A stretch of DNA of 64,000 nucleotides, from the NCBI RefSeq assembly GCF_042683665.1, contig NZ_JBHUOO010000048.1, one strand, 5' to 3'. Each line of letters opens with the position of its first letter. Positions within the stretch are counted from its first letter, which is position 1. The notes below the pieces were generated by a model, which was not told the origin of the DNA, searched no databases, and worked only from the letters and a program-made list of their open reading frames with translations. Origin of the DNA: Leeuwenhoekiella polynyae. Lineage in GTDB: Bacteria > Bacteroidota > Bacteroidia > Flavobacteriales > Flavobacteriaceae. Shown one piece after another: positions 8,754 through 16,499 of the stretch. The translations under genes were made by a program, and so were the position numbers.

Positions 8754-9980
8754 ATGAAAGATTTATTAAACCGTTACGAAACTAAAGAACCTGAAATTGT
8801 ATTTCACTGGAATGATCCCGAGACCGAAGCAGAAGGCTGGACGGTAATCAATTCGTTGAGAGGTGGTGCTGCCGGAGGTGGTACTCGTATGCGAAAAGGA
8901 CTAGATCGTAATGAGGTACTTTCGCTGGCGAAAACCATGGAAGTAAAGTTTACAGTTTCGGGCCCTGCAATTGGTGGAGCAAAAAGCGGAATCAACTTTG
9001 ATCCTGCTGATCCCCGTAAAAAAGGCGTTTTAGAACGCTGGTATGCCGCAGTGTCTCCTTTGCTTAAAAGTTATTATGGAACGGGAGGAGATCTCAATGT
9101 AGATGAGATTCACGAAGTTATTCCCATTACAGAAGAAAGCGGTGTTTGGCATCCACAAGAAGGGGTGTTTAACGGCCACTTCAGACCTACTGAGGCAGAT
9201 AAGATAAACCGCATTGGACAGTTGCGTCAAGGTGTGATCAAAGTTTTAGAAAACACAGCGTATTCTCCAGATGTTTCCAGAAAATATACGGTTGCAGATA
9301 TGATCACCGGTTATGGTGTTGCAGAAGCTGCACGTCATTTTTATGATATTTATGGAGGAAGTATAACTGGAAAACGAGCTGTTATTCAGGGTTTTGGTAA
9401 TGTAGGTGCGGCAGCTGCGTATTACTTAGCGCAACAAGGTGCTAAAATTGTAGGAATTATTGATGCAGCCGGAGGATTGATCAACGAAGAAGGTTTTTCT
9501 TTTGAAGAAATAAAAGATTTGTTCTTGACTAAAAAGGGAAATACCTTAGTAGCGTCTAATCTAATTCCGTTTGAAGAAGTGAATAAAAAGATCTGGGAAA
9601 TCAAAACGGAGATTTTTGCACCATGTGCGGCTTCAAGATTGGTGACTCAGGCACAAATAGATACCATGATAACAGCCGGGCTCGAAGTGATTTCGTGTGG
9701 GGCAAATGTTCCTTTTGCTGATAAGGAAATTTTCTTCGGTCCTATTATGGAACATACTGACGAACGTGTTTCGGTAATTCCAGATTTTATATCAAATTGC
9801 GGTATGGCTCGCGTTTTTGCTTATTTTATGGAGCGACGGGTACAGATGACTGATGAAGCTATTTTTAACGATACTTCTCAAACCATCAAAAATGCTATTC
9901 AGAATACATACAATCATAATAGCAGTAAAAATAACATCAGTAAAACAGCTTTTGAAATAGCATTGCAACAGCTGGTGTAA
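8754..9980 (+). CDS. Glu/Leu/Phe/Val dehydrogenase
   Basis: This NAD(P)-linked enzyme catalyses reversible oxidative deamination of an amino acid. The 408-residue protein has the dimerisation/catalytic domain with the lysine of GGAKSGINFDP (K77) and the GTGGDLNVDE segment. A Rossmann domain follows, with the dinucleotide loop GFGNVGAAAAYYLAQQGAK around residues 215-233. It is shorter than hexameric glutamate dehydrogenases and could be a leucine or valine dehydrogenase instead. I cannot settle the substrate from the motifs. It is followed 37 bases later by nhaB, so co-transcription is possible. Confidence 0.92.
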   Translation: MKDLLNRYETKEPEIVFHWNDPETEAEGWTVINSLRGGAAGGGTRMRKGLDRNEVLSLAKTMEVKFTVSGPAIGGAKSGINFDPADPRKKGVLERWYAAVSPLLKSYYGTGGDLNVDEIHEVIPITEESGVWHPQEGVFNGHFRPTEADKINRIGQLRQGVIKVLENTAYSPDVSRKYTVADMITGYGVAEAARHFYDIYGGSITGKRAVIQGFGNVGAAAAYYLAQQGAKIVGIIDAAGGLINEEGFSFEEIKDLFLTKKGNTLVASNLIPFEEVNKKIWEIKTEIFAPCAASRLVTQAQIDTMITAGLEVISCGANVPFADKEIFFGPIMEHTDERVSVIPDFISNCGMARVFAYFMERRVQMTDEAIFNDTSQTIKNAIQNTYNHNSSKNNISKTAFEIALQQLV

Positions 9981-10016
9981 CTTTAGAATGAAAAATTAAC
10001 CAACAAACAAATACAA

Positions 10017-11489
10017 ATGTTAAAATATTTTTTGGGTAGTAGCCCTCGCTGGTTCAAGTTAGCGATGATAGCTTTCTTATTTTTTAATGTGTTCGCATAT
10101 TATCTTTTAGGTCCTATGATTACAGCCTGGATCTTTATTGGTGAATTTATTTTCACTTTAGCTATGGCTTTAAAATGTTATCCGTTGCAATCTGGAGGTA
10201 TTCTGGCCTTAGAAGCGCTTATTTTAGGACTTACAAGTCCTGAAGCTGCTTATGAAGAAGTAGATCAAAACCTTGAAGTAGTATTGCTTTTGGTGTTTAT
10301 GGTGGCTGGTATTTATTTTATGAAGCCTATGCTGATGTATATCTTCTCTAAAGTATTTACCAAAATCAAATCTAAGGTTGCGCTTTCTATGCTGTTTGTT
10401 TTTCTAGCAGCGATCCTATCAGCTTTTCTTGATGCATTAACCGTAACTGCTGTACTGATAAGTGTTTCTGTAGGTTTCTACGGCGTATATCATAAAATAC
10501 ACTCGATGGAAGATGCAGATTATGATGCTGATAAAGTGCCCGATCGCAAGGCTTTAAGTGGTGAAACACTAGAGCAGTTTAGAGGTTTTTTACGTAGTTT
10601 GATTATGCATGGGGTTGTAGGTACTGCTCTCGGTGGTGTTTGTACCTTGGTAGGTGAGCCTCAAAACTTATTGATTGGCGAGAAAATGGGTTGGGATTTT
10701 ATTGAATTTTTCCAGCGTATGGCTTACATAACAATGCCTGTTTTAGTATGCGGTCTTTTGACCACCTTCATTCTTGAAAAAACCAAGCTTTTTGGTTTTG
10801 GAGATAAATTACCAGAAGTGGCTCGTACCATTATCGAAAACTATACTAAAGAGGTTGATGAGAAAAGGACAAAGAAAGAAACTTTCGGTCTTTGGATTCA
10901 AGGTATTTCAGCAATTCTTTTAATTTTAAGTTTAGCATTGCACTTAGCGCCGGTAGGGTTTATCGGTTTATTCTTAATTGTAGTTCAAACTGCATTTATG
11001 GGTATTACAGATGAGCACAGTTTAGGTAAAGCTTTTGAAGAAGCACTTCCGTTTACAGCATTATTAGTTGTTTTCTTTGTGATTGTGGCAATGATTCATG
11101 ACCAGCATTTATTTACACCTATCATTGATTATGTATTGACGCTTCCGGTAGATACACAACCTTCTATGTTCTATTTAGCAAACGGTATTCTATCTATGAT
11201 TAGTGATAATGTTTTTGTGGCTACAGTATATATTAACGAAGTTCAGGTAGCATTTGATGCGGGTGATATTACCCGGGAGCAATTCAATCACCTGGCGGTA
11301 GCAATTAATACAGGTACTAACCTTCCAAGTGTTGCAACACCTAATGGGCAGGCTGCATTTTTATTCTTACTAACTTCTTCGCTAGCTCCTTTAATCAATC
11401 TTTCTTACGGTAAAATGGTGAAAATGGCTTTACCATATACCCTGGTTTTAGGAGGTGTAGGGTTACTGGGAGTATATTTTGTATTATAA
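10017..11489 (+). CDS. nhaB: Na+/H+ antiporter NhaB
   Basis: The protein is a 490-residue inner-membrane antiporter of the NhaB type, exporting sodium in exchange for protons. It has about 12 hydrophobic segments, a soluble loop near residues 160-190 and the characteristic SAFLDALTVTAVLISV and GEPQNLLIGEKMGW segments of the family. In a marine-type flavobacterium it would maintain the sodium gradient used by symporters such as the one at 3809. A long hairpin at 11497-11540 follows the stop codon. Assignment to NhaB is based on recognised segments and length. Confidence 0.92.
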   Translation: MLKYFLGSSPRWFKLAMIAFLFFNVFAYYLLGPMITAWIFIGEFIFTLAMALKCYPLQSGGILALEALILGLTSPEAAYEEVDQNLEVVLLLVFMVAGIYFMKPMLMYIFSKVFTKIKSKVALSMLFVFLAAILSAFLDALTVTAVLISVSVGFYGVYHKIHSMEDADYDADKVPDRKALSGETLEQFRGFLRSLIMHGVVGTALGGVCTLVGEPQNLLIGEKMGWDFIEFFQRMAYITMPVLVCGLLTTFILEKTKLFGFGDKLPEVARTIIENYTKEVDEKRTKKETFGLWIQGISAILLILSLALHLAPVGFIGLFLIVVQTAFMGITDEHSLGKAFEEALPFTALLVVFFVIVAMIHDQHLFTPIIDYVLTLPVDTQPSMFYLANGILSMISDNVFVATVYINEVQVAFDAGDITREQFNHLAVAINTGTNLPSVATPNGQAAFLFLLTSSLAPLINLSYGKMVKMALPYTLVLGGVGLLGVYFVL

Positions 11490-11496
11490 AAAACTA

Positions 11497-11540
11497 AAAC
11501 GTGCAAGGTTGTATATAATTTAAAACAACTTTGCACGTTT
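11497..11540 (+). terminator. Long hairpin after nhaB
   Basis: AAACGTGCAAGGTTGT and ACAACTTTGCACGTTT form a 16-base stem with one or two G-T/mismatch positions around a 12-base AT loop. Only three Ts follow, so it may be a weak terminator or a 3' stabilising hairpin between nhaB and exbB. Confidence 0.6.
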
Positions 11541-11565
11541 ATCACATAACTAATTTAAACAGACT

Positions 11566-12270
11566 ATGCTTACACTCTTGTTGCAGGAAGGTTCAGAAAC
11601 ACTTCCTTCTCTTGCTGCCGAAGAAGAACCGGTAGAGAAGACACTTTCACTTTTTGATCTTTTGATGAGTGGCGGTTTGCCCGGGCAAATCATAATTGTA
11701 ATACTTTTTGTACTTCTTTTTGTGGCGATTTACATATACTTTGAACGCCTTTTTGCGATTAAAGCAGCTTCTAATATGGATAGTAATTTTATGAACCAAA
11801 TCAAGGATCACGTTGCTAACGGAAACTTAGAAGGAGCAAAAATGCTCTGTGCGCAACAAAATAGTCCGGTTTCAAGACTTACAGCAAAAGGAATCAGTCG
11901 TATTGGTAGTCCGTTAGAAGACATCAACACGGCGATTGAGAACTCCGGTCGATTAGAAGTTTATCGTCTTGAAAAAAATGTAAGTGTATTGGCAACTATT
12001 GCTGGTGCTGGTCCTATGATTGGTTTCCTGGGTACGGTTATAGGTATGGTTTTGGCCTTTCATCAGTTGGCGACCAGTAGTGGTCAGGCTGAGATGGGTA
12101 ATCTTGCCGAAGGTATTTATACAGCGATGACCACGACAGTAGCGGGTCTTATAGTAGGTATTGTAGCCTATATAGGTTATAACCACCTCGTGGTGCGTAC
12201 CGATAAAGTGGTGCACCAGATGGAAGCGACTGCGGTAGACTTTCTAGATTTATTAAACGAACCGGCTTAA
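11566..12270 (+). CDS. exbB: ExbB/TolQ/MotA-type proton channel subunit
   Basis: This 234-residue inner-membrane protein belongs to the TolQ/ExbB family, which uses the proton gradient to drive TonB or TolA. It has an N-terminal membrane segment near residues 37-60, a cytoplasmic domain, and two further membrane helices (ATIAGAGPMIGFLGTVIGMVL and AMTTTVAGLIVGIVAYIGYN). The last two carry the conserved small residues and threonines of the channel. It starts a run exbB-exbD-tonB and is one base from exbD. The set could energise TonB-dependent receptors such as the SusC protein here, although a Tol-type role is also possible. Confidence 0.93.
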   Translation: MLTLLLQEGSETLPSLAAEEEPVEKTLSLFDLLMSGGLPGQIIIVILFVLLFVAIYIYFERLFAIKAASNMDSNFMNQIKDHVANGNLEGAKMLCAQQNSPVSRLTAKGISRIGSPLEDINTAIENSGRLEVYRLEKNVSVLATIAGAGPMIGFLGTVIGMVLAFHQLATSSGQAEMGNLAEGIYTAMTTTVAGLIVGIVAYIGYNHLVVRTDKVVHQMEATAVDFLDLLNEPA

Positions 12271-12271
12271 G

Positions 12272-12664
12272 ATGAACTTACGCGGAAGAAATAAAGTAAG
12301 TCCAGAATTCAGTATGAGTTCCATGACAGACATCGTGTTTCTGTTACTGGTTTTCTTTTTGCTGACTTCGCCGGCTATCACTCCAGATGCGCTAGATCTT
12401 ATTCTGCCCAAAGCAAAAGGGAAAACCAGTAATCAACAAAACCTTTCGGTGAGTATTACTAAAGACCTCGATATCTATGTGAATAAAGAACGGGTGACCT
12501 CAAATAATCTGGAGGCGTTTATTACCAGCGAACTAAGAGGTGTTGAAGATCCTACCATTATTTTACGGGCAGAAGAAGGTGTGCCTATCGAAGAAGCTGT
12601 TACCGTGATGGATATCGCTAACCGTAATAAATACAAAATCGTATTGGCTGTAAGGCCTAATTAG
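12272..12664 (+). CDS. exbD: ExbD/TolR-type biopolymer transport protein
   Basis: The 130-residue product has a short cytoplasmic N-terminus (NKVSPEFSMSSMTDIVF) followed by one membrane helix (VFLLLVFFLLTSPAI). The aspartate at the start of the helix, in SSMTDIV, is the proton-carrying position of the family. The rest is the periplasmic ExbD domain. It follows exbB by one base and is translated with it. A structured intergenic element of about 83 bases separates it from tonB, the third gene of the set. Confidence 0.94.
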   Translation: MNLRGRNKVSPEFSMSSMTDIVFLLLVFFLLTSPAITPDALDLILPKAKGKTSNQQNLSVSITKDLDIYVNKERVTSNNLEAFITSELRGVEDPTIILRAEEGVPIEEAVTVMDIANRNKYKIVLAVRPN

Positions 12665-12667
12665 TAT

Positions 12668-12750
12668 TGGGGCGCTCCGGTTATCGCCGTCAGGCTTTCA
12701 GCTATATCCCCAATGGCAATTGGGGGATGCCGCTTCAATCCTTAGCGCAG
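12668..12750 (+). other. Structured intergenic element between exbD and tonB
   Basis: The 146 bases between exbD and tonB contain a foldable element. An outer stem pairs GCGCT (12672-12676) with AGCGC (12744-12748). An inner hairpin pairs ATCCCCAAT (12706-12714) with ATTGGGGGAT (12719-12728) around a GGCA loop, with one bulge. The single-stranded parts include GGCTTTCAGCTATATC and GATGCCGCTTCAATCC. From memory this resembles a GC-rich dispersed intergenic element of many flavobacterial genomes with a variable central hairpin. I cannot confirm that here, and no second copy was seen in this window. Confidence 0.6.
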
Positions 12751-12810
12751 TATTTAAAGTGGTTTGGTTTTTGAAATACGAGAATATATACATTTAACAA
12801 TAATTCGGTC

Positions 12811-13641
12811 TTGAGCTTTTTAGACACTAAACATAAACGAAAATCGTTCACGGTAACAAGCATTCTGTATGCCTTGTTGCTGGTGATCTTATTTTTTGCC
12901 GGATTAAACTATCTTGATCCACCTCCAGAGAGTGGTATTGCTATTAATTTTGGTACTTCAGATATAGGTTCAGGTAACATTCAGCCACAAGCAGCTGTGC
13001 AATCTGCTCCCCGTAACACAACTCCAGAACCTCAGGTAGAGAAAACTTCCGAAGTGAAAGAAGAAGTGGTGACGCAAGAAGTAGAAGAAGCACCTGTTAT
13101 TAAAAATGAACCTAAAAAGGAAGTTAAAAAACCCGTAACTGAGCAGCCTAAAAAAGCGACTACAAAACCTGTAGAAGCTAAGAAACCAGATCCTAAGCCA
13201 GACAAGTCTACCACAGATGCGTTATCAAGCATTTTAAACGGACCTAAAAGCAACGGAACTGCAACCGGTGGGGAAGGGAATGATAATCAAGCCGGGGATA
13301 AAGGTGATCCTGATGGTGATCCTAACGCATCAAGTTATTACGGTAATGGTAAAGGTCTTGATGGTGATGGTAATTATCAGTTAGGCGGCCGTAAAGCACT
13401 CAGCAAGCCTAAGCGTGTGCAAGATTGCAATGAAGCCGGTATTGTGGTAGTAAGCATCGAAGTAGATCGTAATGGGAATGTAATCAAAGCGACGCCTGGA
13501 GTACGTGGTACTACAAATAACAGCCGGTGTTTACTTGACCCGGCAAAGGCAGCTGCGCTGGCAACAAAATTTAACCCGGATACGGATGCACCTTCGCGTC
13601 AGATAGGTAAAATAGTGTACAAGTTTAGTCTTTCAGAATAA
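12811..13641 (+). CDS. tonB: TonB-like energy transducer
   Basis: The 276-residue protein starts at TTG. An N-terminal membrane anchor lies at residues 13-31 (TVTSILYALLLVILFFAGL). A long Pro/Glu/Lys-rich periplasmic spacer covers about residues 70-130, followed by a glycine/asparagine-rich linker. The C-terminal domain, about residues 205-276, has the sequence features of a TonB C-terminus (VVVSIEVDRNGNVIKA). It would couple the ExbB-ExbD channel to outer-membrane receptors. It overlaps folC by one base and is separated from exbD by the structured element, which might modulate its expression relative to exbBD. No other start fits the anchor. Confidence 0.9.
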   Translation: MSFLDTKHKRKSFTVTSILYALLLVILFFAGLNYLDPPPESGIAINFGTSDIGSGNIQPQAAVQSAPRNTTPEPQVEKTSEVKEEVVTQEVEEAPVIKNEPKKEVKKPVTEQPKKATTKPVEAKKPDPKPDKSTTDALSSILNGPKSNGTATGGEGNDNQAGDKGDPDGDPNASSYYGNGKGLDGDGNYQLGGRKALSKPKRVQDCNEAGIVVVSIEVDRNGNVIKATPGVRGTTNNSRCLLDPAKAAALATKFNPDTDAPSRQIGKIVYKFSLSE

Positions 13642-14864
13642 TGACCTATCAGCAAACGCTGCATTGGATGTTTGAACGTTTGCCTATGTTTCAGCGACAG
13701 GGCGCTTCGGCATTCAAAAAAAATCTAGACAATATCATTTTACTTTGTGATCGCTTGGGGAATCCTCAAACGACTTATAAAGCCATTCACGTAGGTGGTA
13801 CAAATGGCAAAGGCTCTACCAGTCATATGCTGGCTTCGGTTTTGCAGGAGCAAGGTTATAAAACAGGATTGCACACTTCTCCGCACCTAAAAGACTTTAG
13901 AGAGCGTATACGCATAGATGGGCGTCTCGCAGACGAATCCTTCGTTATTCAATTTATCGAGCAGCAGAAGGCTTTTATAGAGCAAAATCAGCTTTCTTTT
14001 TTTGAGCTGACCGTAGGTATGGCTTTTCAATACTTTAAAGAGCAAAAAGTTGATATTGCTGTGATCGAAGTTGGTCTTGGTGGAAGATTAGACTCTACAA
14101 ATATTATTACGCCAATTCTTTCGGTTATCACCAATATCGGTCTCGATCATACAGCGATTTTAGGAGACTCGCTTGAAGCAATTGCTGAAGAAAAAGCAGG
14201 AATCATAAAGGCAAATATTCCCATTGTAATAGGGGAACGTCAGCATCAAACTACTTCTGTTTTTGATGCTAAAGCAAAAGCGGTAGAAGCTAAAATAAGT
14301 TATGCTTCAGATTTTGACTATCCTGAATTAGAAAGTGAGTTAAAAGGAAGCTATCAGTTTAAAAATAAAAAAACGGTTCAGAGAGCGGTTGCAGTTTTAA
14401 ATGAACGTACAGCAGTTAGTATTTCAAAAGAATCGCTGATCAACGGAATCAAAAACGTAATTACAAATACCGGACTTCTGGGGCGGTGGCAAGTTATTCA
14501 GGAGCGTAATCCTAAAATAGTTTGCGATACCGGGCACAATAAAGAAGGACTTACTTATGTGATGAGTCAGCTTGCAGAAGAACACTATAAAGAGCTTCAT
14601 ATAGTCTTAGGAGTAGTTTCTGATAAAGATTTAAATAGTGTTCTTCCGTTATTTCCTAAACATGCTATTTATTACTTCAGCAAACCGGATGTTCCTCGAG
14701 GGCTAAATTCTGATGAATTGCAGCAAAAAGCAGCTGCTTTTAATCTCAAAGGAAAAAAATTTAAAAAAATTTCAGAAGCTTTTGAGGCTGCAAAAGCAGC
14801 CGCAAATACTGAGGATCTGATATTTATAGGAGGTAGTACTTTTGTAGTCGCAGAAATAATTTAA
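13641..14864 (+). CDS. folC: Folylpolyglutamate synthase / dihydrofolate synthase
   Basis: FolC adds glutamate to dihydropteroate and to folates, an ATP-dependent Mur-ligase-type reaction. The 407-residue protein has the P-loop GGTNGKGST at residues 52-60 and the substrate-loop motif HTSPHLKDFRERI. It also has the GLGGRLDSTNII segment with metal-binding residues, and the C-terminal ligase domain with CDTGHNKEGL. Its ATG overlaps the last base of the tonB stop, so it is translationally coupled to the exbB-exbD-tonB set although functionally unrelated. The next feature is tRNA-Val with its own promoter. Confidence 0.95.
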   Translation: MTYQQTLHWMFERLPMFQRQGASAFKKNLDNIILLCDRLGNPQTTYKAIHVGGTNGKGSTSHMLASVLQEQGYKTGLHTSPHLKDFRERIRIDGRLADESFVIQFIEQQKAFIEQNQLSFFELTVGMAFQYFKEQKVDIAVIEVGLGGRLDSTNIITPILSVITNIGLDHTAILGDSLEAIAEEKAGIIKANIPIVIGERQHQTTSVFDAKAKAVEAKISYASDFDYPELESELKGSYQFKNKKTVQRAVAVLNERTAVSISKESLINGIKNVITNTGLLGRWQVIQERNPKIVCDTGHNKEGLTYVMSQLAEEHYKELHIVLGVVSDKDLNSVLPLFPKHAIYYFSKPDVPRGLNSDELQQKAAAFNLKGKKFKKISEAFEAAKAAANTEDLIFIGGSTFVVAEII

Positions 14865-14883
14865 TCTTTTTCAAGAAAGTGTT

Positions 14884-14913
14884 TTGCAGTCTTAAATATT
14901 GGTTTATATTTGC
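14884..14913 (+). promoter_or_regulatory. Promoter of tRNA-Val
   Basis: A perfect -7 box TATATTTGC lies at 14905-14913 and a -33 TTG at 14884-14886, as in Bacteroidetes housekeeping promoters. The tRNA begins 16 bases downstream of the -7 box. Confidence 0.8.
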
Positions 14914-14928
14914 ATCCGCTAACGAGAA

Positions 14929-15003
14929 GGGCAATTAGCTCAGTTGGTTCAGAGCACCTCGTTTACACCGAGGGGGTCGGGGGTTCGAATCCCTCATTGC
15001 CCA
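14929..15003 (+). tRNA. tRNA-Val (anticodon TAC)
   Basis: A complete cloverleaf can be drawn. The acceptor arms are GGGCAAT and ATTGCCC, and the D arm contains AGCTCAGTTGGTTCAGAGC. The anticodon stem is CCTCG/CGAGG around the loop TTTACAC, giving anticodon TAC. The T arm is GGGGG-TTCGAAT-CCCTC with one G-T pair. The discriminator base is A at 15003 and CCA is not encoded. A strong terminator follows immediately, so this is a single-tRNA transcript. Confidence 0.97.
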
Positions 15004-15004
15004 C

Positions 15005-15037
15005 AAAGGCTTCACAGAAATGTGAAGCCTTTTTTTA
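15005..15037 (+). terminator. Terminator of tRNA-Val
   Basis: AAAGGCTTCACA and TGTGAAGCCTTT form a perfect 12-base stem with a GAAA tetraloop, followed by a T run. It begins two bases after the tRNA. Confidence 0.95.
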
Positions 15038-15045
15038 TTGACAAT

Positions 15046-15129
15046 GCCAAAGGATTTTTGCCTCGAAATTGAAAAATTGGGATCAAGTCCAAAATCTGGG
15101 TTTTGTTTCTAACGAATGCCTCGTGGGGG
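15046..15129 (+). repeat. Dispersed repeat, copy 1
   Basis: This copy shares GCCAAAGG, then TTGCCTCGAAATTGAAAA (15058-15075) and TTGTTTCTAACGAATGCCTC (15103-15122) with the sequence at 41401-41468. A 27-base insertion separates the last two blocks here that is absent in the other copy. Both copies lie in non-coding DNA just beyond a terminator. Confidence 0.85.
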
Positions 15130-15574
15130 TATTCTGGTATACAAATTGGGCATCAGCCTGCAGCGTGTATCCCATATCGAACAAAGCGAAACCCTAGAGT
15201 ATGCCAAGTTGGAAGATGTCGCTAAAGTATCGCACGTGTTCCCCGGCGTTTGTTCCGGTAGTGTGCTATGCGTCGGTACAGCCTGCTCCCCTTTATAAGG
15301 GAGAACCCTAAGTCTCAGCAAAGCATGCAGGGGTTGAGTAAACGCTGCTCAGCAAAGTCTAATGATCCGTATAGGCTATACCTCTTGACAAGGCCTTAAA
15401 AATGCCTTATATTAGCAGAGCTAAGCTAAGACGTATTTATCTTAACCGCACAGCCTAGGATACGGAAAGGCTTTTTTTTCTATAAATTAGCTCTCTAAAG
15501 ACTAGCTTGCCATACTACCTGCAGCGAGTACTCCGTGCTGCCATTATTCCATTTTAAACATTCCCAGAGCTCCA

Positions 15575-15629
15575 TTCACCCAAGGTTCACCCGTAGTTCA
15601 CCCGAGGTTCACCCGCGTTTCACCCGGGG
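15575..15629 (+). repeat. Five-copy 11-bp tandem array, TTCACCCGNGG type
   Basis: TTC-starting units begin at 15575, 15586, 15597, 15608 and 15619, exactly 11 bases apart. The unit core is TTCACCC followed by four more variable bases. The spacing is close to one helical turn, so successive units face the same side of the DNA. Confidence 0.9.
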
Positions 15630-16150
15630 ATACTGCATAGCAAAGGCAGGGTAACGGTATGCTAACGCTATGGGAGGTACAAGGCTGAGGCTCATCAACT
15701 AGTTACGGATGCAATGCTACCTTTTCAAGAAACACACTTTCTAAAATACTCAATATGATAAGCTGTTTTAAATGGCATGGTTATTTCGGAGTGATGTGCC
15801 AGCTGTTCTGGTTAAACAATGCCACTTATCCCCAAAATACAGAGTAAATACGACACAACTCCCGTGCATACCCCAGACGAAGCCCAGGATAAAGCATCAG
15901 CGTGTATGAAAACCTGTTTTCAAAAGCTGAATTTATGAGTTTGTTATGAAATAGGTAGGTATCTAAGCATAGCGGTTTGCCCTCCGGAATACTGCGATAA
16001 AGCCTTAATAATAAGTGTGCTATCCCAATACCTAAAGCGATTTTTCGCATACTTCTATTTTACTCCCGGTCTACTGAGCGTATCGTTCTGAGATTAGTCT
16101 GGGCGCTACTAACTTATAACCACTTTGCTACCGTATTCAACCACAAAAAG

Positions 16151-16205
16151 TGTGGTTACAATGTGGTTACAATGTGGTTGCAGTGTTGTAGGAGTGTGGT
16201 AGCAC
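16151..16205 (+). repeat. Five-copy 11-bp tandem array, TGTGGTTACAA type
   Basis: Units beginning TGTGG/TGTTG start at 16151, 16162, 16173, 16184 and 16195, exactly 11 bases apart. The first two units are identical (TGTGGTTACAA) and later ones diverge. It has the same period and copy number as the array at 15575-15629 but an unrelated unit sequence. Confidence 0.9.
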
Positions 16206-16499
16206 TCCGACTTTGCCTGCACGTTAACTGCCAGAAGCTATTGAGGAAAGCAATACTAAAAATGGAAGTAAATAAATTTGAAATAGGGTAGCGGCTAGGT
16301 AATCTGCGAGGGGAGTCAGTTTTGATTGTACAGTATCTTATCATTACAGCATCAAGTCCTATCAGGACTCAACGGATATCATCGTCAAAAAGTGATGATA
16401 TCCCGAAAATTCTGCGGGGATATTTATATATTTAGTGCTGCTGTAACAAGTTGGCAACGAGATAAATGCAAGCAATTATATAGAAAATCAACTACAAGA

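Larger units (their letters stand above)
15038..16499. other. Gene-poor degenerate region downstream of tRNA-Val
   Basis: I find no convincing coding gene in this 1.46-kb stretch. Overlapping reading frames of 60-74 codons on both strands (for example 15116-15298 plus, 15826-16050 minus) have no recognisable family. The region holds one copy of a dispersed repeat (15046-15129) and two 55-base tandem arrays with an 11-base period (15575-15629 and 16151-16205). It also has an 18-codon open frame at 15402-15458 rich in basic residues. It reads like decayed accessory DNA, and its position behind a tRNA gene fits an old integration site, but no integrase or attachment repeat is visible. Confidence 0.6.

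Noticed and set aside
15116..15298. Overlapping 60-70-codon frames on both strands
   Set aside because: Two open frames on opposite strands over the same bases, neither with a recognisable family; the region is better described as degenerate.
15575..16205. CRISPR array
   Set aside because: Units are 11 bases and contiguous, with no spacers and no cas genes.
16326..16499. N-terminal extension of the S41 peptidase
   Set aside because: The extension is basic, contains no signal peptide, and precedes a perfect signal peptide beginning at 16500.
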